A DNA stretch of 64,000 nucleotides from Natronospira bacteriovora. Lineage in GTDB: Bacteria > Pseudomonadota > Gammaproteobacteria > Natronospirales > Natronospiraceae. The notes beneath the pieces were generated by a model. That model ran no database searches and was not told the origin of the DNA. It worked only from the letters and a program-made list of their open reading frames with translations. The position numbers were made by a program, and so were the translations under genes. Numbering within the stretch: position 1 is the first letter of the stretch; the number at the start of each line of letters is the position of its first letter. The stretch covers positions 1 through 64,000 of the forward strand of contig NZ_JAVDDT010000009.1 in assembly GCF_030848495.1 (NCBI RefSeq), written 5' to 3'. Positions 36,990 through 46,917 of the stretch are shown here, in pieces.

Positions 36990-38470
36990 TGGATGTCTAC
37001 GCCGCCATGCCCCTGTGGGTGGTGCTGAGCTCCCTGCTTGCCGCCGTTATCATCCTGGTGCTTGGTGAGCCATGGTACCGAAGCCGAATCGTGATCAATC
37101 TGCTGGCAGCGGGGGTCAAGATCGTACTGGTGTCGATCATGCTCTGGGGAGTGGCGCGCGGGGATGTGTTTTCCTTTCATCTCACGTTGCTGCCCGGCGT
37201 CGAGTTACAGCTGCATGCCGATGCCCTGACCATGCTGCTGAGCACATTGTCGGCAATCCTCTGGCTGGTGACCACAATCTATGCCATTGCCTATCTCAAG
37301 GGCTCTCCCAATCATGCCCGCTTTTTCGGTTTCTTCAGTCTCTGTGTCGCCGCCACCATGGGCGTGGCGACTGCCGGCAACCTGTTCACCTTCTTCCTTT
37401 TCTACGAATTACTGACGCTCGCCACCTGGCCACTGGTCGTTCACCGCGGCACTCGTGATGCGCTTCGCTCAGGTGCCCTATATTTGCTGTTCACCCTGGG
37501 TGGCGGCGGCCTTCTTCTGCTCGGCATCATCGCCGTTCAGTCCCTGGCTGGAACCACGGTGTTCCAGCCAGGTGGCTTTCTCCACACCCTCGACACACCT
37601 CCGGCAATACTGACGGGTGTATTCATCCTGCTTTTCAGCGGCTTCGCGGTGAAGGCGGCCATTGTGCCACTGCATATCTGGTTGCCGCGGGCCATGGTTG
37701 CACCGGCGCCGGTCAGTGCCCTGTTGCATGCGGTGGCGGTCGTGAAAGCGGGTGCATTCGGTATCGTGCGGCTGGTTTATGACGTGTACGGCCTGGACCT
37801 CACCGCCCTGCTCGGCCTGAATCATCTCATCGCCGGGCTCGCCGCCTTCACCATTCTCTATGGCTCAATCCAGGCTCTGCGCCAGCAGGACCTCAAGCGA
37901 CGACTGGCCTATTCCACGGTGAGCCAGGTTTCCTACATCGTCCTGGGCGTCGGTATCGGTGGCCCGCTGGCAACCATTGGCGGACTGGTGCACCTTGTTC
38001 ATCAGGGCCTGATGAAGATCACGCTGTTCTTCTGTGCCGGAAACGTGGCCGAGACTCACGGAGTGAAGACGGTCGCGGACATGAACGGCATTGGCCGACG
38101 AATGCCGTGGACCATGCTCGCCTTTACCGTGGCGGCCCTGGGGATGATCGGCATCCCGCCCATCGCCGGTTTCCTCAGCAAATGGTATCTGGGTCTGGGT
38201 GGCATTGCTGCCGGGCAGTACTGGGTCATTCCGGTATTGGTCGCCAGCACTTTGCTGAATGCCGCCTACTTTCTGCCGGTACTCAAACGGGCGTGGTTTG
38301 ACGAGCCGGATCCGGCGCAACGGGGCACGGGAATTGCCGAGGCCAGTCCCGGCCTGCTTTGGCCTGCCCTGTTCACTGCGGCACTCGCGCTTGGTTCCGG
38401 GATACTCGCCGGCATGCCCTTGAGTCCACTGCAGTGGACCACACTCATTGTGGACAGGTTCTACGGATGA
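36986..38470 (+). CDS. Antiporter-like proton-conducting subunit, second copy
   Basis: A 494-residue member of the same NuoL/M/N-MrpA/D family. FYELLTLATWPLV carries the helix 5 Glu. VKAAIVPLHIWLPRAMVAPAPVSALLHAVAVVKAG carries the channel Lys residues and VHQGLMKITLFF the downstream Lys. ATGA overlaps at both ends couple it to its neighbours. Confidence 0.92.
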   Translation: MMDVYAAMPLWVVLSSLLAAVIILVLGEPWYRSRIVINLLAAGVKIVLVSIMLWGVARGDVFSFHLTLLPGVELQLHADALTMLLSTLSAILWLVTTIYAIAYLKGSPNHARFFGFFSLCVAATMGVATAGNLFTFFLFYELLTLATWPLVVHRGTRDALRSGALYLLFTLGGGGLLLLGIIAVQSLAGTTVFQPGGFLHTLDTPPAILTGVFILLFSGFAVKAAIVPLHIWLPRAMVAPAPVSALLHAVAVVKAGAFGIVRLVYDVYGLDLTALLGLNHLIAGLAAFTILYGSIQALRQQDLKRRLAYSTVSQVSYIVLGVGIGGPLATIGGLVHLVHQGLMKITLFFCAGNVAETHGVKTVADMNGIGRRMPWTMLAFTVAALGMIGIPPIAGFLSKWYLGLGGIAAGQYWVIPVLVASTLLNAAYFLPVLKRAWFDEPDPAQRGTGIAEASPGLLWPALFTAALALGSGILAGMPLSPLQWTTLIVDRFYG

Positions 38471-40158
38471 TGCTCCCGTCAGTCACACAACTGTTTGCCC
38501 TGCTGCTTCCGTGCCTGCCATTGGCGGTCGCGGCGGCATTGTATGTTCGGCCCCTTCAGGCTCGAGCTTGCCGTCTTTCCGCCTGGATTCCTCTCAGCGG
38601 CCTGGCCCTGCTCTTCCTTTACGGCGAGGTTGTAGAGTTCCCCTGGTTGCTGCTGGGCGCAAGGGTGGGTGTTGACGACCTTGCCGCCCCCTTGCTGATT
38701 CTGGCTAGCCTTGCCTGGACGCTGGCCGGCCTGCATGCCCGTTCACGCATCCCCGACAAGGATCAGCCGCGTTTCTTTCTGTTCTGGCTCCTGACGTGGA
38801 CCGGCAATCTCTGTGTGTTCATCACCCTGGACGCCGCCAGTTTCTATGCCGCCTACGCCATGATGAGTGTCTCCGCCTACGGCCTGATCATCTTCTACCG
38901 TCGGCCCGACGACTACCGAGCGGGCCGCATCTATCTGGCCATGGCACTTCTGGGTGAAGCCTTCATACTTGCCGGCCTGTTTCTGCTCGGCAGCAGCATG
39001 GGCAACATCGCTTTCGACCAGCAACCCGATGCCATCGCACAACTGCAACAGCCCTTGCTGGTGGCCGGCCTGTTTGCAGCCGGTTTCGCCGTGAAGATGG
39101 GTATGGTGCCACTGCATATGTGGCTGCCACTGGCCCATCCGCAGGCCCCCGTTCCGGCCAGTGCAGTGCTGAGCGGTGTCATTCTCAAGGCCGGGCTGAT
39201 GGGTTGTATACGCTTTCTGCCGTTTGAGGTCGATGGATTTGCCCTGCTGGGCGCATCCCTGCTGGCAATCGGCCTGGTAAGTGCCTTTTTCGGCGTGGTG
39301 ATTGGCTTGACCCAGACCCGCATGAAGACGGTACTGGCCTACTCAAGCATCAGCCAGATGGGCCTGATTTCCGCAGGTATCGGCGCAGCGCTGATGGATC
39401 CTGCGATTGCGCCGGCATTGCTGGCGGCCGTGACCCTTTTCGCCCTCCATCACGGCCTGGCCAAGACCGCGCTCTTTCTGAGTGTGGACATGGCCACTGA
39501 AAGGCCTGTTCTCGCCCGACGACTGGTCTGGCTGCCCGCCATCGCTCTGGCAGGCGCCCCGCTCAGCAGTGGCGCACTGGCCAAGGTCAATCTGAAATCA
39601 CACTGGCCGGACTTCCTCACCGGCCTGGAGCCTCTGCTGCTGATCAGCTCTGTTGCCACGACACTGCTGCTGACCCGTTTTCTTGTGCTGCTCTGGCAAT
39701 CAGGCAATGAAGCGGCCAGTGACAGGGACGGCGTGCCGGCGGCCATACCCTGGTTGCTCCTTCTGCTCGCTGGTCTGACAGTGCCGTGGGTTGCCACCCA
39801 TGGCTTTGCTGGCCTTGCCCCTCTTTCCACGACCGCGCCGTTTCGTCCGGACTACCTGCTTGAGACATTGCTGCCGGTGGTGGCCGGCCTGATGCTGGCG
39901 ACAGCGGCCTGGAGGCTGAACGGTGAACGCTGGCGACCGAACATCCCGCCCGGGGATCTCATCAACATACGGCTGTCATGGTCGCGAGCACCCGGTTTGC
40001 TGCCCGGCTTCGGAAGCCTTAAAGACGGCTTGTCACCACTGCTGGAGACGTGGGAGCGGATGATGGGCCATTCGGAACAGGCCCTGTCCCGAATGGCCAC
40101 CAGTCTCCTGGTCCTGATGTCCGGGCTTGGCCTTCTGCTTCTGGCGGTCACCCTTTAG
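38467..40158 (+). CDS. Antiporter-like proton-conducting subunit, third copy (HyfB/NuoL-like)
   Basis: A 563-residue member with a longer C-terminus that looks hydrogenase-4 component B-like (a soluble SRAPGLLPGF segment followed by a final helix). VKMGMVPLHMWLPLAHPQAPVPASAVLSGVILKAG holds the channel lysines. However, the helix 5 region reads DAASFYAAYAMMSVS, without the glutamate seen in the two preceding copies, so its pumping competence is worth checking. I start it at the ATG overlapping the previous stop (38467); an upstream in-frame extension lies inside that gene. Confidence 0.88.
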   Translation: MMLPSVTQLFALLLPCLPLAVAAALYVRPLQARACRLSAWIPLSGLALLFLYGEVVEFPWLLLGARVGVDDLAAPLLILASLAWTLAGLHARSRIPDKDQPRFFLFWLLTWTGNLCVFITLDAASFYAAYAMMSVSAYGLIIFYRRPDDYRAGRIYLAMALLGEAFILAGLFLLGSSMGNIAFDQQPDAIAQLQQPLLVAGLFAAGFAVKMGMVPLHMWLPLAHPQAPVPASAVLSGVILKAGLMGCIRFLPFEVDGFALLGASLLAIGLVSAFFGVVIGLTQTRMKTVLAYSSISQMGLISAGIGAALMDPAIAPALLAAVTLFALHHGLAKTALFLSVDMATERPVLARRLVWLPAIALAGAPLSSGALAKVNLKSHWPDFLTGLEPLLLISSVATTLLLTRFLVLLWQSGNEAASDRDGVPAAIPWLLLLLAGLTVPWVATHGFAGLAPLSTTAPFRPDYLLETLLPVVAGLMLATAAWRLNGERWRPNIPPGDLINIRLSWSRAPGLLPGFGSLKDGLSPLLETWERMMGHSEQALSRMATSLLVLMSGLGLLLLAVTL

Positions 40159-40163
40159 GGCGA

Positions 40164-41717
40164 TCAATCACCGCCGGCCCCGGAAGCCTCCAGGCGCTCG
40201 GCCATCTGACGGAAGATTTCCGCGTGGCTAAGGGGAATCCAGCAGTGGCCTTGCAAGCGCCCCCAGGTAAAGCGGGCTTCCGGATCGGGGTCGGATAATT
40301 CAGCCATCAATTCGGCGAAACGATACATACCCGGGTTCAGGTAGTAGTCGTCCATATCCCCCATCCAGATATTGAGCTTGCCAACGAGATCCTCTCCGAT
40401 CTCAGGCCAGTTCTCCTTCAGGTACAGCCTGAGGTCATAGTCCTTCCAGTACGCCACCACCTCCGGGTCAATCTCACCGGTGTGCTCATCCCAGGCGGGA
40501 ACCGGCAGACCATCGTCACCGCGGGGCCCGTACAGGGCATGCCAGGCTCCCCATTGCTCACCACCGGTCAGGAAGGTGTCACCCCGGCCCATGACCCGCT
40601 CCATGGCAATTTCAGCCTTGATGGAGAACTCCGGGTCCCCTTCAATGGATCGCTTGGATGGAATCAGATAGCCGTGGCGGTTGTAATAGGCATTGTCGTC
40701 TTCATACAGATCAATGAGCTGGAAACGGCGAAAATCCGGGCTATCGGCACAGAAGGACCACGCACCGTTGAAGGTTTCCGGGTAGAAGATCTGCATGGCG
40801 AGCGATGCCCAGCCACCGGTGGAACCACCATCCAGGAAACGCGCCTCGGGCTCGGCAATGGCACGGAACTTGGATTCGATGTGGGGAATGAGTTCCTCAA
40901 CCACCGCGTCACCCCAGGGCCCGCTGTTGCGGGAATTGATCTGGTAGGGATCACCGAAAGGGCCGGTTCCATCCAGCAATACCATCAGAAATTTCGGATT
41001 GGCGGGGTCGTACCAGTCATTGCGAAAATCGCTGCCCGCTTCCATCAGCCCCAGTGCCCGGGTATAGCGGGAGCCGTAACCGCCGATATTGTAGCGAACC
41101 GGGTAGCGGGCATCGCTGTCTTCCCAATCACTCGGGAGGATTACCGCAGCCCGGAGGTGAATATCCTCACCCCAGAACTCACTCAACAATTCACTTCGAA
41201 TGCGAACGAAACGCAGATTCGGGCGATCGGCCGGCAATTCATCCGGAAGCAACTCGCCCAGTCGCAGTTCAATTTTCCCGCGATCCTCCGGCCACTCCAC
41301 CTCGAGCGGTTCCGACACCCAGCTGCCCTCGGCAACCGGCTGGTGAAAGAAGAAGTCGGTCTTGTAGATTGCCTGCAGCTGGTAGCGGCCGGGTGGCACC
41401 CCGTCCAGGCTTTCACGCGGAAAGCCTGTCATGCCGGGCATCAGCCGGAGGGGCTGTTCACCACGCCAGCCATCCACATCCATGGCAAAGAAGGGATCCG
41501 AATCGGACCACGGCGGGAACCCCATGTGGACATGCGGCACCTCCGCGCCCTCCGGCGCGAAAACCACGAAGAGCCGGCCTTCCCGGGCAAAATCCTCGGG
41601 CAGCCGATCCGGCCCGTGAACCGTGGCCCAGGCCTCCGGTGGCGCCTCCCGTTCACAAGCGGTCAAGCCCAAAAGGGCGACCAACACCAGCAACCACCAC
41701 AACTGCCTTGCCTTCAT
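40164..41717 (-). CDS. Exported esterase-like alpha/beta-hydrolase lipoprotein
   Basis: A 517-residue lipoprotein (lipobox LTAC, Cys21) with an N-terminal beta domain (about 30-155). A putative-esterase (esterase D/Fes-like) alpha/beta-hydrolase domain follows, with nucleophile elbow G297-G-S299-T-G301 and a candidate catalytic His in LQGHCW near the C-terminus. It should act in the periplasm on an ester substrate that cannot be named. It converges on the Mrp operon with only 5 bp between the stops. The tRNA-Ser locus lies upstream in the divergent direction. Confidence 0.87.
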   Translation of the reverse strand: MKARQLWWLLVLVALLGLTACEREAPPEAWATVHGPDRLPEDFAREGRLFVVFAPEGAEVPHVHMGFPPWSDSDPFFAMDVDGWRGEQPLRLMPGMTGFPRESLDGVPPGRYQLQAIYKTDFFFHQPVAEGSWVSEPLEVEWPEDRGKIELRLGELLPDELPADRPNLRFVRIRSELLSEFWGEDIHLRAAVILPSDWEDSDARYPVRYNIGGYGSRYTRALGLMEAGSDFRNDWYDPANPKFLMVLLDGTGPFGDPYQINSRNSGPWGDAVVEELIPHIESKFRAIAEPEARFLDGGSTGGWASLAMQIFYPETFNGAWSFCADSPDFRRFQLIDLYEDDNAYYNRHGYLIPSKRSIEGDPEFSIKAEIAMERVMGRGDTFLTGGEQWGAWHALYGPRGDDGLPVPAWDEHTGEIDPEVVAYWKDYDLRLYLKENWPEIGEDLVGKLNIWMGDMDDYYLNPGMYRFAELMAELSDPDPEARFTWGRLQGHCWIPLSHAEIFRQMAERLEASGAGGD

Positions 41718-41833
41718 GCCTACATCTCCCTGAAGTCAGTGCTGCAAAATCGACAGCGGATCATGTTATCCTTTCAACCCGCGTCTGCCCAGACGCCGGC
41801 CAGAAAATCCGACTTGGCGAGACCACACCATTT

Positions 41834-41923
<90 letters not shown>

Positions 41924-41932
41924 TATCTGGAT

Positions 41933-41965
41933 CGGGGCCGTCACAAAAAGACGGCCCCGTTTTTT
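41933..41965 (+). terminator. Rho-independent terminator after tRNA-Ser
   Basis: A perfect 10-bp stem (CGGGGCCGTC with GACGGCCCCG), a 7-base A-rich loop, then six T residues. Confidence 0.92.
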
Positions 41966-42014
41966 CTTCGAAGTCGTATTCGAACCCACGGTCCATCAAC
42001 AATCGGGTTTGAAC

Positions 42015-42275
42015 GGATTGCCGGGAGCAATCCATCGCGAGGGACAAAGTTCCGAGTCCGGAACGTAGTGGAGGATGAGGCGCAGGGATGCGCCGGACAA
42101 TGGATTGCCGGGAGCAATCCATCGCGAGGGACAAAGTCCCGAGCCCGGAACGCAGTGGAGGATGAGGCGCAGGGATGCGCCGGACAATGGATTGCCGGGA
42201 GCAATCCATCGCGAGGGACAAAGTCCCGAGTCCGGAACGCAGTGGAGGATGAGGCGCAGGGATGCGCCGAACAAT
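42015..42275 (+). repeat. Three tandem copies of an 87-bp structured repeat downstream of tRNA-Ser
   Basis: Units at 42015-42101, 42102-42188 and 42189-42275 are nearly identical (only a handful of substitutions). Each unit contains three short hairpins in order: GGATTGC/GCAATCC, GGGAC/GTCCC and GGCGCA/TGCGCC. The array starts about 90 bp after the tRNA and runs straight into a copy of the tRNA 3' end at 42273-42294. Because 87 is a multiple of three, several frames stay open through it, but they look like shadows. The arrangement resembles the tRNA-associated repeats downstream of E. coli tyrT. Confidence 0.93.
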
Positions 42276-42294
42276 CCCACCCTCTCCGCCATAT
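42273..42294 (+). repeat. Duplicate of the tRNA-Ser 3' end (22-bp direct repeat)
   Basis: The 22 bp from within the T arm to three bases past CCA (41905-41926) occur again, identically, at 42273-42294. The two copies are 368 bp apart and enclose the terminator and the 87-bp repeats. A second hairpin follows this copy just as a terminator follows the tRNA. This is either an att-like footprint of a past integration or a duplication product of the tRNA tail. Confidence 0.9.
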
Positions 42295-42296
42295 AT

Positions 42297-42330
42297 CGAA
42301 GGGGCCGCCTGGCATCAGGTGGCCCCTTCG
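42297..42330 (+). terminator. Second hairpin after the duplicated tRNA tail
   Basis: CGAAGGGGCC-CCTG with CAGG-GGCCCCTTCG forms a strong stem with one mismatch-like interruption and a 4-base loop. Only a weak T tract follows (TCATTT), so termination is possible but not certain. Confidence 0.55.
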
Positions 42331-42472
42331 TCATTTCGAAGCCCCATTCGAACCCGCGTTCTCTCAGTTCGACCACTCGTCCCCAATCTGCCACCATCCA
42401 CAGTGTGAAACTGGAAAGCAGGGTTAAACTGTACGATATTGAAATCAAGGCCAATGGCCAGGCGATGCGCGG

Positions 42473-43462
42473 ATGGAACAGTCGCAACGCACTGATGACA
42501 AGGGCATCGGCCTGCTCCGAGGCCGCGACGGACTGCGTCTGCTCCTCAGCCTCTGGGATAACTTTCCCGAACACATGTTCATCATCCGGGTGGACGGCCC
42601 GGATGAGTTCATTGTCGAAGCCATCAACCCGGCCCACGAGAAAACGCTCGGAAAATCCACCGATATCACCGGCCAGAGAATCGACGCCATTCTTCCCAGA
42701 GATGCGGCGGAACCCGTCATCCAGCGCTACCGCCATTGTGTCGCCACTGGCGAACCTTACCGCTATGAGGAATGTGGCTACTTCGTGGATGAACAAGGCA
42801 TGAGACAGGAGGGCCATTGGCTAACTCTCCTGGTTCCGATCAGCGACATGAATGGCCGCGTCCACCATCTGTTTGGCATCTCGAAAAATATTACGGAAGT
42901 GATTCGCGCCCGCCAGGAAGTGGAAGCGCAAAATCGCATTCTGGAAGAACGGGTGGCCGAGCGAACCCGGGAACTGGAAAAGGCCAATGCCGAACTCAAA
43001 CATCAAGCAACCAGGGACTTCCTCACGGATTGCTACAATCGACGCCATCTTACAGAGATTGCCCGTCTGGAAATGGAAAGGGCCCGACGTTATGACATGC
43101 CCTTCACGCTCGCACTCATTGATATTGACAAGTTCAAGGCGATCAATGATCAGCATGGTCACAATGAGGGTGACCGGACCCTAAGAGCCCTGGCCACCTG
43201 CCTTCGCAAGGCCATGAGACGTCCGGACATACTGGGGCGGTATGGTGGCGATGAATTCCTGGTTCTCATGCCGGAGACCGACATCACCGGCGCCAGGGTG
43301 ATTTCAGGCCGTCTTCAGGACACTGTTCGGAAACAATGCGGTCAGACTATCAGTATTGGTCTCGCCCAATTGAAACCCAGTGATGGCAAGCTCGAGTCGA
43401 TCATCGAACGGGCCGATCGGGACCTGATGTCTGTCAAGGAGAGCAGAAAGAAATCACCTTGA
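42473..43462 (+). CDS. PAS-GGDEF diguanylate cyclase
   Basis: A 329-residue cytoplasmic protein with a PAS/PAC sensor domain (about 25-145), a coiled coil (about 145-180) and a GGDEF domain. The active-site loop G258-G-D-E-F262 is intact. RRPD at 249-252 is the RxxD inhibitory I-site five residues upstream, so it should make cyclic di-GMP and be feedback inhibited. No membrane segment is visible. The signal sensed by PAS is unknown. It converges on a large GGDEF-EAL gene. Confidence 0.93.
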   Translation: MEQSQRTDDKGIGLLRGRDGLRLLLSLWDNFPEHMFIIRVDGPDEFIVEAINPAHEKTLGKSTDITGQRIDAILPRDAAEPVIQRYRHCVATGEPYRYEECGYFVDEQGMRQEGHWLTLLVPISDMNGRVHHLFGISKNITEVIRARQEVEAQNRILEERVAERTRELEKANAELKHQATRDFLTDCYNRRHLTEIARLEMERARRYDMPFTLALIDIDKFKAINDQHGHNEGDRTLRALATCLRKAMRRPDILGRYGGDEFLVLMPETDITGARVISGRLQDTVRKQCGQTISIGLAQLKPSDGKLESIIERADRDLMSVKESRKKSP

Positions 43463-43517
43463 GATGGCGCTGGAGTAGTCGGATATTCCCAACCCGACGA
43501 CCTGAACGGGGAAATCA

Positions 43518-46500
43518 TCAGTCCAGTTCTTGCAGTATCATCAGCGCCTCTGCAGGGGCTGGTCGATGAAACAGAAAGCCCTGCATGTAATGGCAACCTC
43601 GCTCGAGCAGGAACTCTTTTTGCGCTTCGGTTTCTACGCCTTCGGCAATAACATCCAGGCCAAGATTGCCGGCCATGTTGATGGCCGTCTCCGCGATGGC
43701 GGCGTCTTCCGGATCGTCCGGCAGATCCATCACGAATGAGCGGTCCAGCTTGATCTGCGTGATTGGCAGGCGCTTCAGATAGGAGAGGCTGGAATAGCCG
43801 GTGCCGAAATCATCCAGCGACAGGGTCAGGCCCAGATCACGAATGGTTCTGAGACGATCCACCAACTCTTCGGACAGCTCCATCAACGCACTTTCCGTCA
43901 GCTCCAGCTTCAAATGGGTGGGGTCAGTCCCTGTTTCCAGCAGGATCTCACGAATGAAACCCAGAAAATCGGGCCGCTCGAACTGTAGTGCTGAAATGTT
44001 TATGGAAACATCGAGATCCTGCCACCCAGCCTCGTGCCAGCGCACCTGCTGAATGCAGGCCGAACGAAAGACCTGTTTGCCCAACGGCACCACAAGTCCG
44101 GATCGCTCGGCGGCGGGAATGAAAGTTCCCGGCATCAGCAACCCCTTGTCCGGATGATTCCAGCGCACCAGTGCTTCCGCACCGACAACGCGCCCCGACC
44201 GTACGTCAACCTGCGGCTGGTAGTGCAGAATGAATTCACGCCTATCAAGAGCCCTCCGAATACCGCTTTCCAGATAAAGACGTTCCCGCGCCTCCTCGTT
44301 CATGCGCGATTCGAAGAACTTCAGGTTATCGCGGCCTGCCTCCTTGGCCTGATACATGGCGGTATCCGCATGCTGGATCAGCGTCGCCACGTCACTCCCA
44401 TCGTCGGGGTAACGGGCAATGCCAATACTGACAGAGAGCTTCAGCTCGTGGCCGCTGACATCAACAGGCCGATCCAGAGAGTTCAATAATTTCTCAGCCA
44501 CAACGGCGGCATCCGTGCCATTGCGGATTCGCGGAAGAAGGACAACGAATTCGTCCCCACCCATTCGGGCCAGCACATCCTCCTCCCGGAGGCAGGCAGT
44601 GAACCGAGTGGACAGCTTTATCAGCAGTTCGTCGCCCACCGCATGACCGAGAGAGTCATTGATGGTCTTGAATTGATCCAGATCCATGAACAAAACCGCC
44701 ATCTGATGCCCGTAACGGGAAGCCGACTTGAGTGCGGATTCGGCGCAAACCATCCACAGGAAGCGATTGGGAAGCTCCGTGAGTGAATCGTAGTGAGCCA
44801 GGCGTTCGATTTCTCTTGCATGCTCCCGTGACTCACTCACATCCTGCGCTGTTCCGCGAAGTCGATAGGGCCGATCACCGGACCAGTCGCACTCCATGAT
44901 CAAACGGATATAACGTGAATGATCCCTGGAGAGACGGCATTCCAGCTGTCTTGACGCCGGTGATAGCTGGACTTCGTGCAGGACTTCGCGCAGATGGGGC
45001 CGATCATCCGGGTGCAAGGCCAGAACAAGGTCTTCGAGAGTCGCCTTGCTCGAAGTGTCCAGTGCCAACACGGCCGGGAGGCTGTCTGAGTACTGAAGTT
45101 CATTGCTGGACAGATCCAGTTCCCAGCTGCCCATTTGTGCGATGCGTTGCGCTTGCGACAAGGCATGGGTCACCGAGGCCAACTCCCGGGTTCGCCGACC
45201 AACCAGGTTTTCCACTCGCCTGGTCTGTCCACTCACCATCAAGAGAAAACCACCCAGGCTGCTGATCACCAGCAGGCTCAACAACCCGGTAGTCCAGAAC
45301 GGCCATTGGCTGGAGCGAGAGTAGAAACCTTCATGATCCATGAAAACAGCTCGCCATCGGCGACCGGCAAACGTCAGCTCGCGACTGGCATGACGATTGA
45401 CATTGTTCCAACTGGCCTGGTCGCATTGAGCAGGCCCCACAAGGCGACGATTACCGGGAAGCGCATCACGATCAAGCAGACAGAAGCCCATTCCGGCTGA
45501 AGCAAGGTCATCAAGCACTGTACTGATGACATCGCCCATGCGAAACGCGCCCGTCACCAGACCCAGCACGGATTCATCCTGCCCCGCCTGCGACGGATCA
45601 TTTGAATGAATCGCGTAATAGACAACCACGCCCCTCTGCTCACCGGGCTCCTGGGTAAGGGTGAATGCTTCACTTGCCTGGGGAAGCCGTTGACGACGAC
45701 TTGCCTCGATCGCTGCCCGAGGTGCCGGGATGGTCAATGGATCAAGGCCGATCACCGATCGGTTGTCGCGCACCGGTTCGACGAAAAGAATCGGGAAATG
45801 CTCTCTGGCCGTGTCGGCCGACCGAGTCCGATCCGGACTTGTTTCATCCCGCGCAAGAATGGTGAAGTCATCTCCATGGATCGCGCTTGCCATGTGTTCA
45901 AAGGCTTCCCGTTCCGCTGCAAGGACACGAGGATTGAAGGTCAGGTTCTGTGAGCCAGGATGGCGCTCGAGAAACAGCGTGCTGAACTGTCGAAATCTGT
46001 CCGCACTCAATTCCGGATCAAGGGCGACAAAGCGCTCCAGCGCCATAAGAATCTCGACCTGCGCTTCCAGGCGACGCTCGAGCTGAAACGTCAGTGTATC
46101 CACTTCACGCTCAAAGCTCGTTGCCAGGCGACTGTTTTCCGTCACGTCGATCTGTCGGAACAACAACAGAGTAAGTATTGCCGCGGCAAGCATCGGTATG
46201 GCAACCATTGGCCATCTTGGTCGCCAGACGTGGCCGGGCTTCCCGAACAGTACCAGCAGGATCGGACTCATGATCAGCATTCCGAGGGCGTCACCAAGAC
46301 TCCATTGCAGCCAGACCGCCCAGACGGGGAAGGACTGGATCGAATTGAATTCATTCAGAACGGTGACGGCAATGCTGGCGCTCACCAATGAGGATAATGG
46401 AATGACCAAAAGCAGAAAAACCAGGATGCTGCCGGCACTGTCCAGGGGATGCGGAAATCGCAGAAGTCGGCGAGCAAGCCAGGCACCCATCCACGCCTGC

Positions 46501-46814
46501 ATGGTAATGCCGGCAGTCACCAGCAATACCCGTACCGCACCGACCACCTGAATGCCTTCGGGAATCAGAGTGACAACCAGCAGCGCGCCGGCGAATACCG
46601 CGGGTAGCGCTCTGGCGCCGAGGACGAGAACCGCACACAGGGCGAGACCAGAAGCAAGGTAGGCTGGAGCAAGCCCCTCCACCGGCCCTGGCACCTGAAG
46701 GGAGAGCCACGCCAACAGGACATAGGCAGGTGCAACCAGCAACAGCAGAATTCGGTCCACAGAAAATGTCCACTTGTCCGGCAATGCCCCGCCCCCCTGC
46801 CAGAAACCTGCCAT
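43518..46814 (-). CDS. MASE1-CHASE-PAS-GGDEF-EAL cyclic-di-GMP protein
   Basis: A 1098-residue membrane protein. It has an N-terminal MASE1-like block of about eight hydrophobic segments (15-230) and a periplasmic CHASE-like region (about 250-490) flanked by a transmembrane helix near 520. A PAS/PAC domain, a GGDEF domain (RMGGDEFVV intact) and an EAL domain follow; the latter has GAEALVRW, DDFGTGYSSL and the late GVET block. Both catalytic motifs are intact, so either synthesis or hydrolysis of cyclic di-GMP is possible. The ATG at 46814 is favoured because GGAGG lies upstream; an in-frame GTG lies 30 bases earlier. Confidence 0.92.
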   Translation of the reverse strand: MAGFWQGGGALPDKWTFSVDRILLLLVAPAYVLLAWLSLQVPGPVEGLAPAYLASGLALCAVLVLGARALPAVFAGALLVVTLIPEGIQVVGAVRVLLVTAGITMQAWMGAWLARRLLRFPHPLDSAGSILVFLLLVIPLSSLVSASIAVTVLNEFNSIQSFPVWAVWLQWSLGDALGMLIMSPILLVLFGKPGHVWRPRWPMVAIPMLAAAILTLLLFRQIDVTENSRLATSFEREVDTLTFQLERRLEAQVEILMALERFVALDPELSADRFRQFSTLFLERHPGSQNLTFNPRVLAAEREAFEHMASAIHGDDFTILARDETSPDRTRSADTAREHFPILFVEPVRDNRSVIGLDPLTIPAPRAAIEASRRQRLPQASEAFTLTQEPGEQRGVVVYYAIHSNDPSQAGQDESVLGLVTGAFRMGDVISTVLDDLASAGMGFCLLDRDALPGNRRLVGPAQCDQASWNNVNRHASRELTFAGRRWRAVFMDHEGFYSRSSQWPFWTTGLLSLLVISSLGGFLLMVSGQTRRVENLVGRRTRELASVTHALSQAQRIAQMGSWELDLSSNELQYSDSLPAVLALDTSSKATLEDLVLALHPDDRPHLREVLHEVQLSPASRQLECRLSRDHSRYIRLIMECDWSGDRPYRLRGTAQDVSESREHAREIERLAHYDSLTELPNRFLWMVCAESALKSASRYGHQMAVLFMDLDQFKTINDSLGHAVGDELLIKLSTRFTACLREEDVLARMGGDEFVVLLPRIRNGTDAAVVAEKLLNSLDRPVDVSGHELKLSVSIGIARYPDDGSDVATLIQHADTAMYQAKEAGRDNLKFFESRMNEEARERLYLESGIRRALDRREFILHYQPQVDVRSGRVVGAEALVRWNHPDKGLLMPGTFIPAAERSGLVVPLGKQVFRSACIQQVRWHEAGWQDLDVSINISALQFERPDFLGFIREILLETGTDPTHLKLELTESALMELSEELVDRLRTIRDLGLTLSLDDFGTGYSSLSYLKRLPITQIKLDRSFVMDLPDDPEDAAIAETAINMAGNLGLDVIAEGVETEAQKEFLLERGCHYMQGFLFHRPAPAEALMILQELD

Positions 46815-46917
46815 CAGGCACCTCCAGACTCTATCAGCATGCACCCGTGACCGGAATATGGAATGGCGGGTGGCCCGGGCCCCATGAAGCGATCGCCAAC
46901 GAATGTGACAGGCCGTG

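Noticed and set aside
42015-42275. Possible CRISPR array
   Set aside because: The units are directly adjacent with no variable spacers and 87 bp long. They are a tandem repeat, not a CRISPR.
41941-42817. Repetitive open frames across the tRNA-Ser repeats, on both strands
   Set aside because: The 87-bp period is a multiple of three, so frames stay open by arithmetic. Several also read through the tRNA itself.
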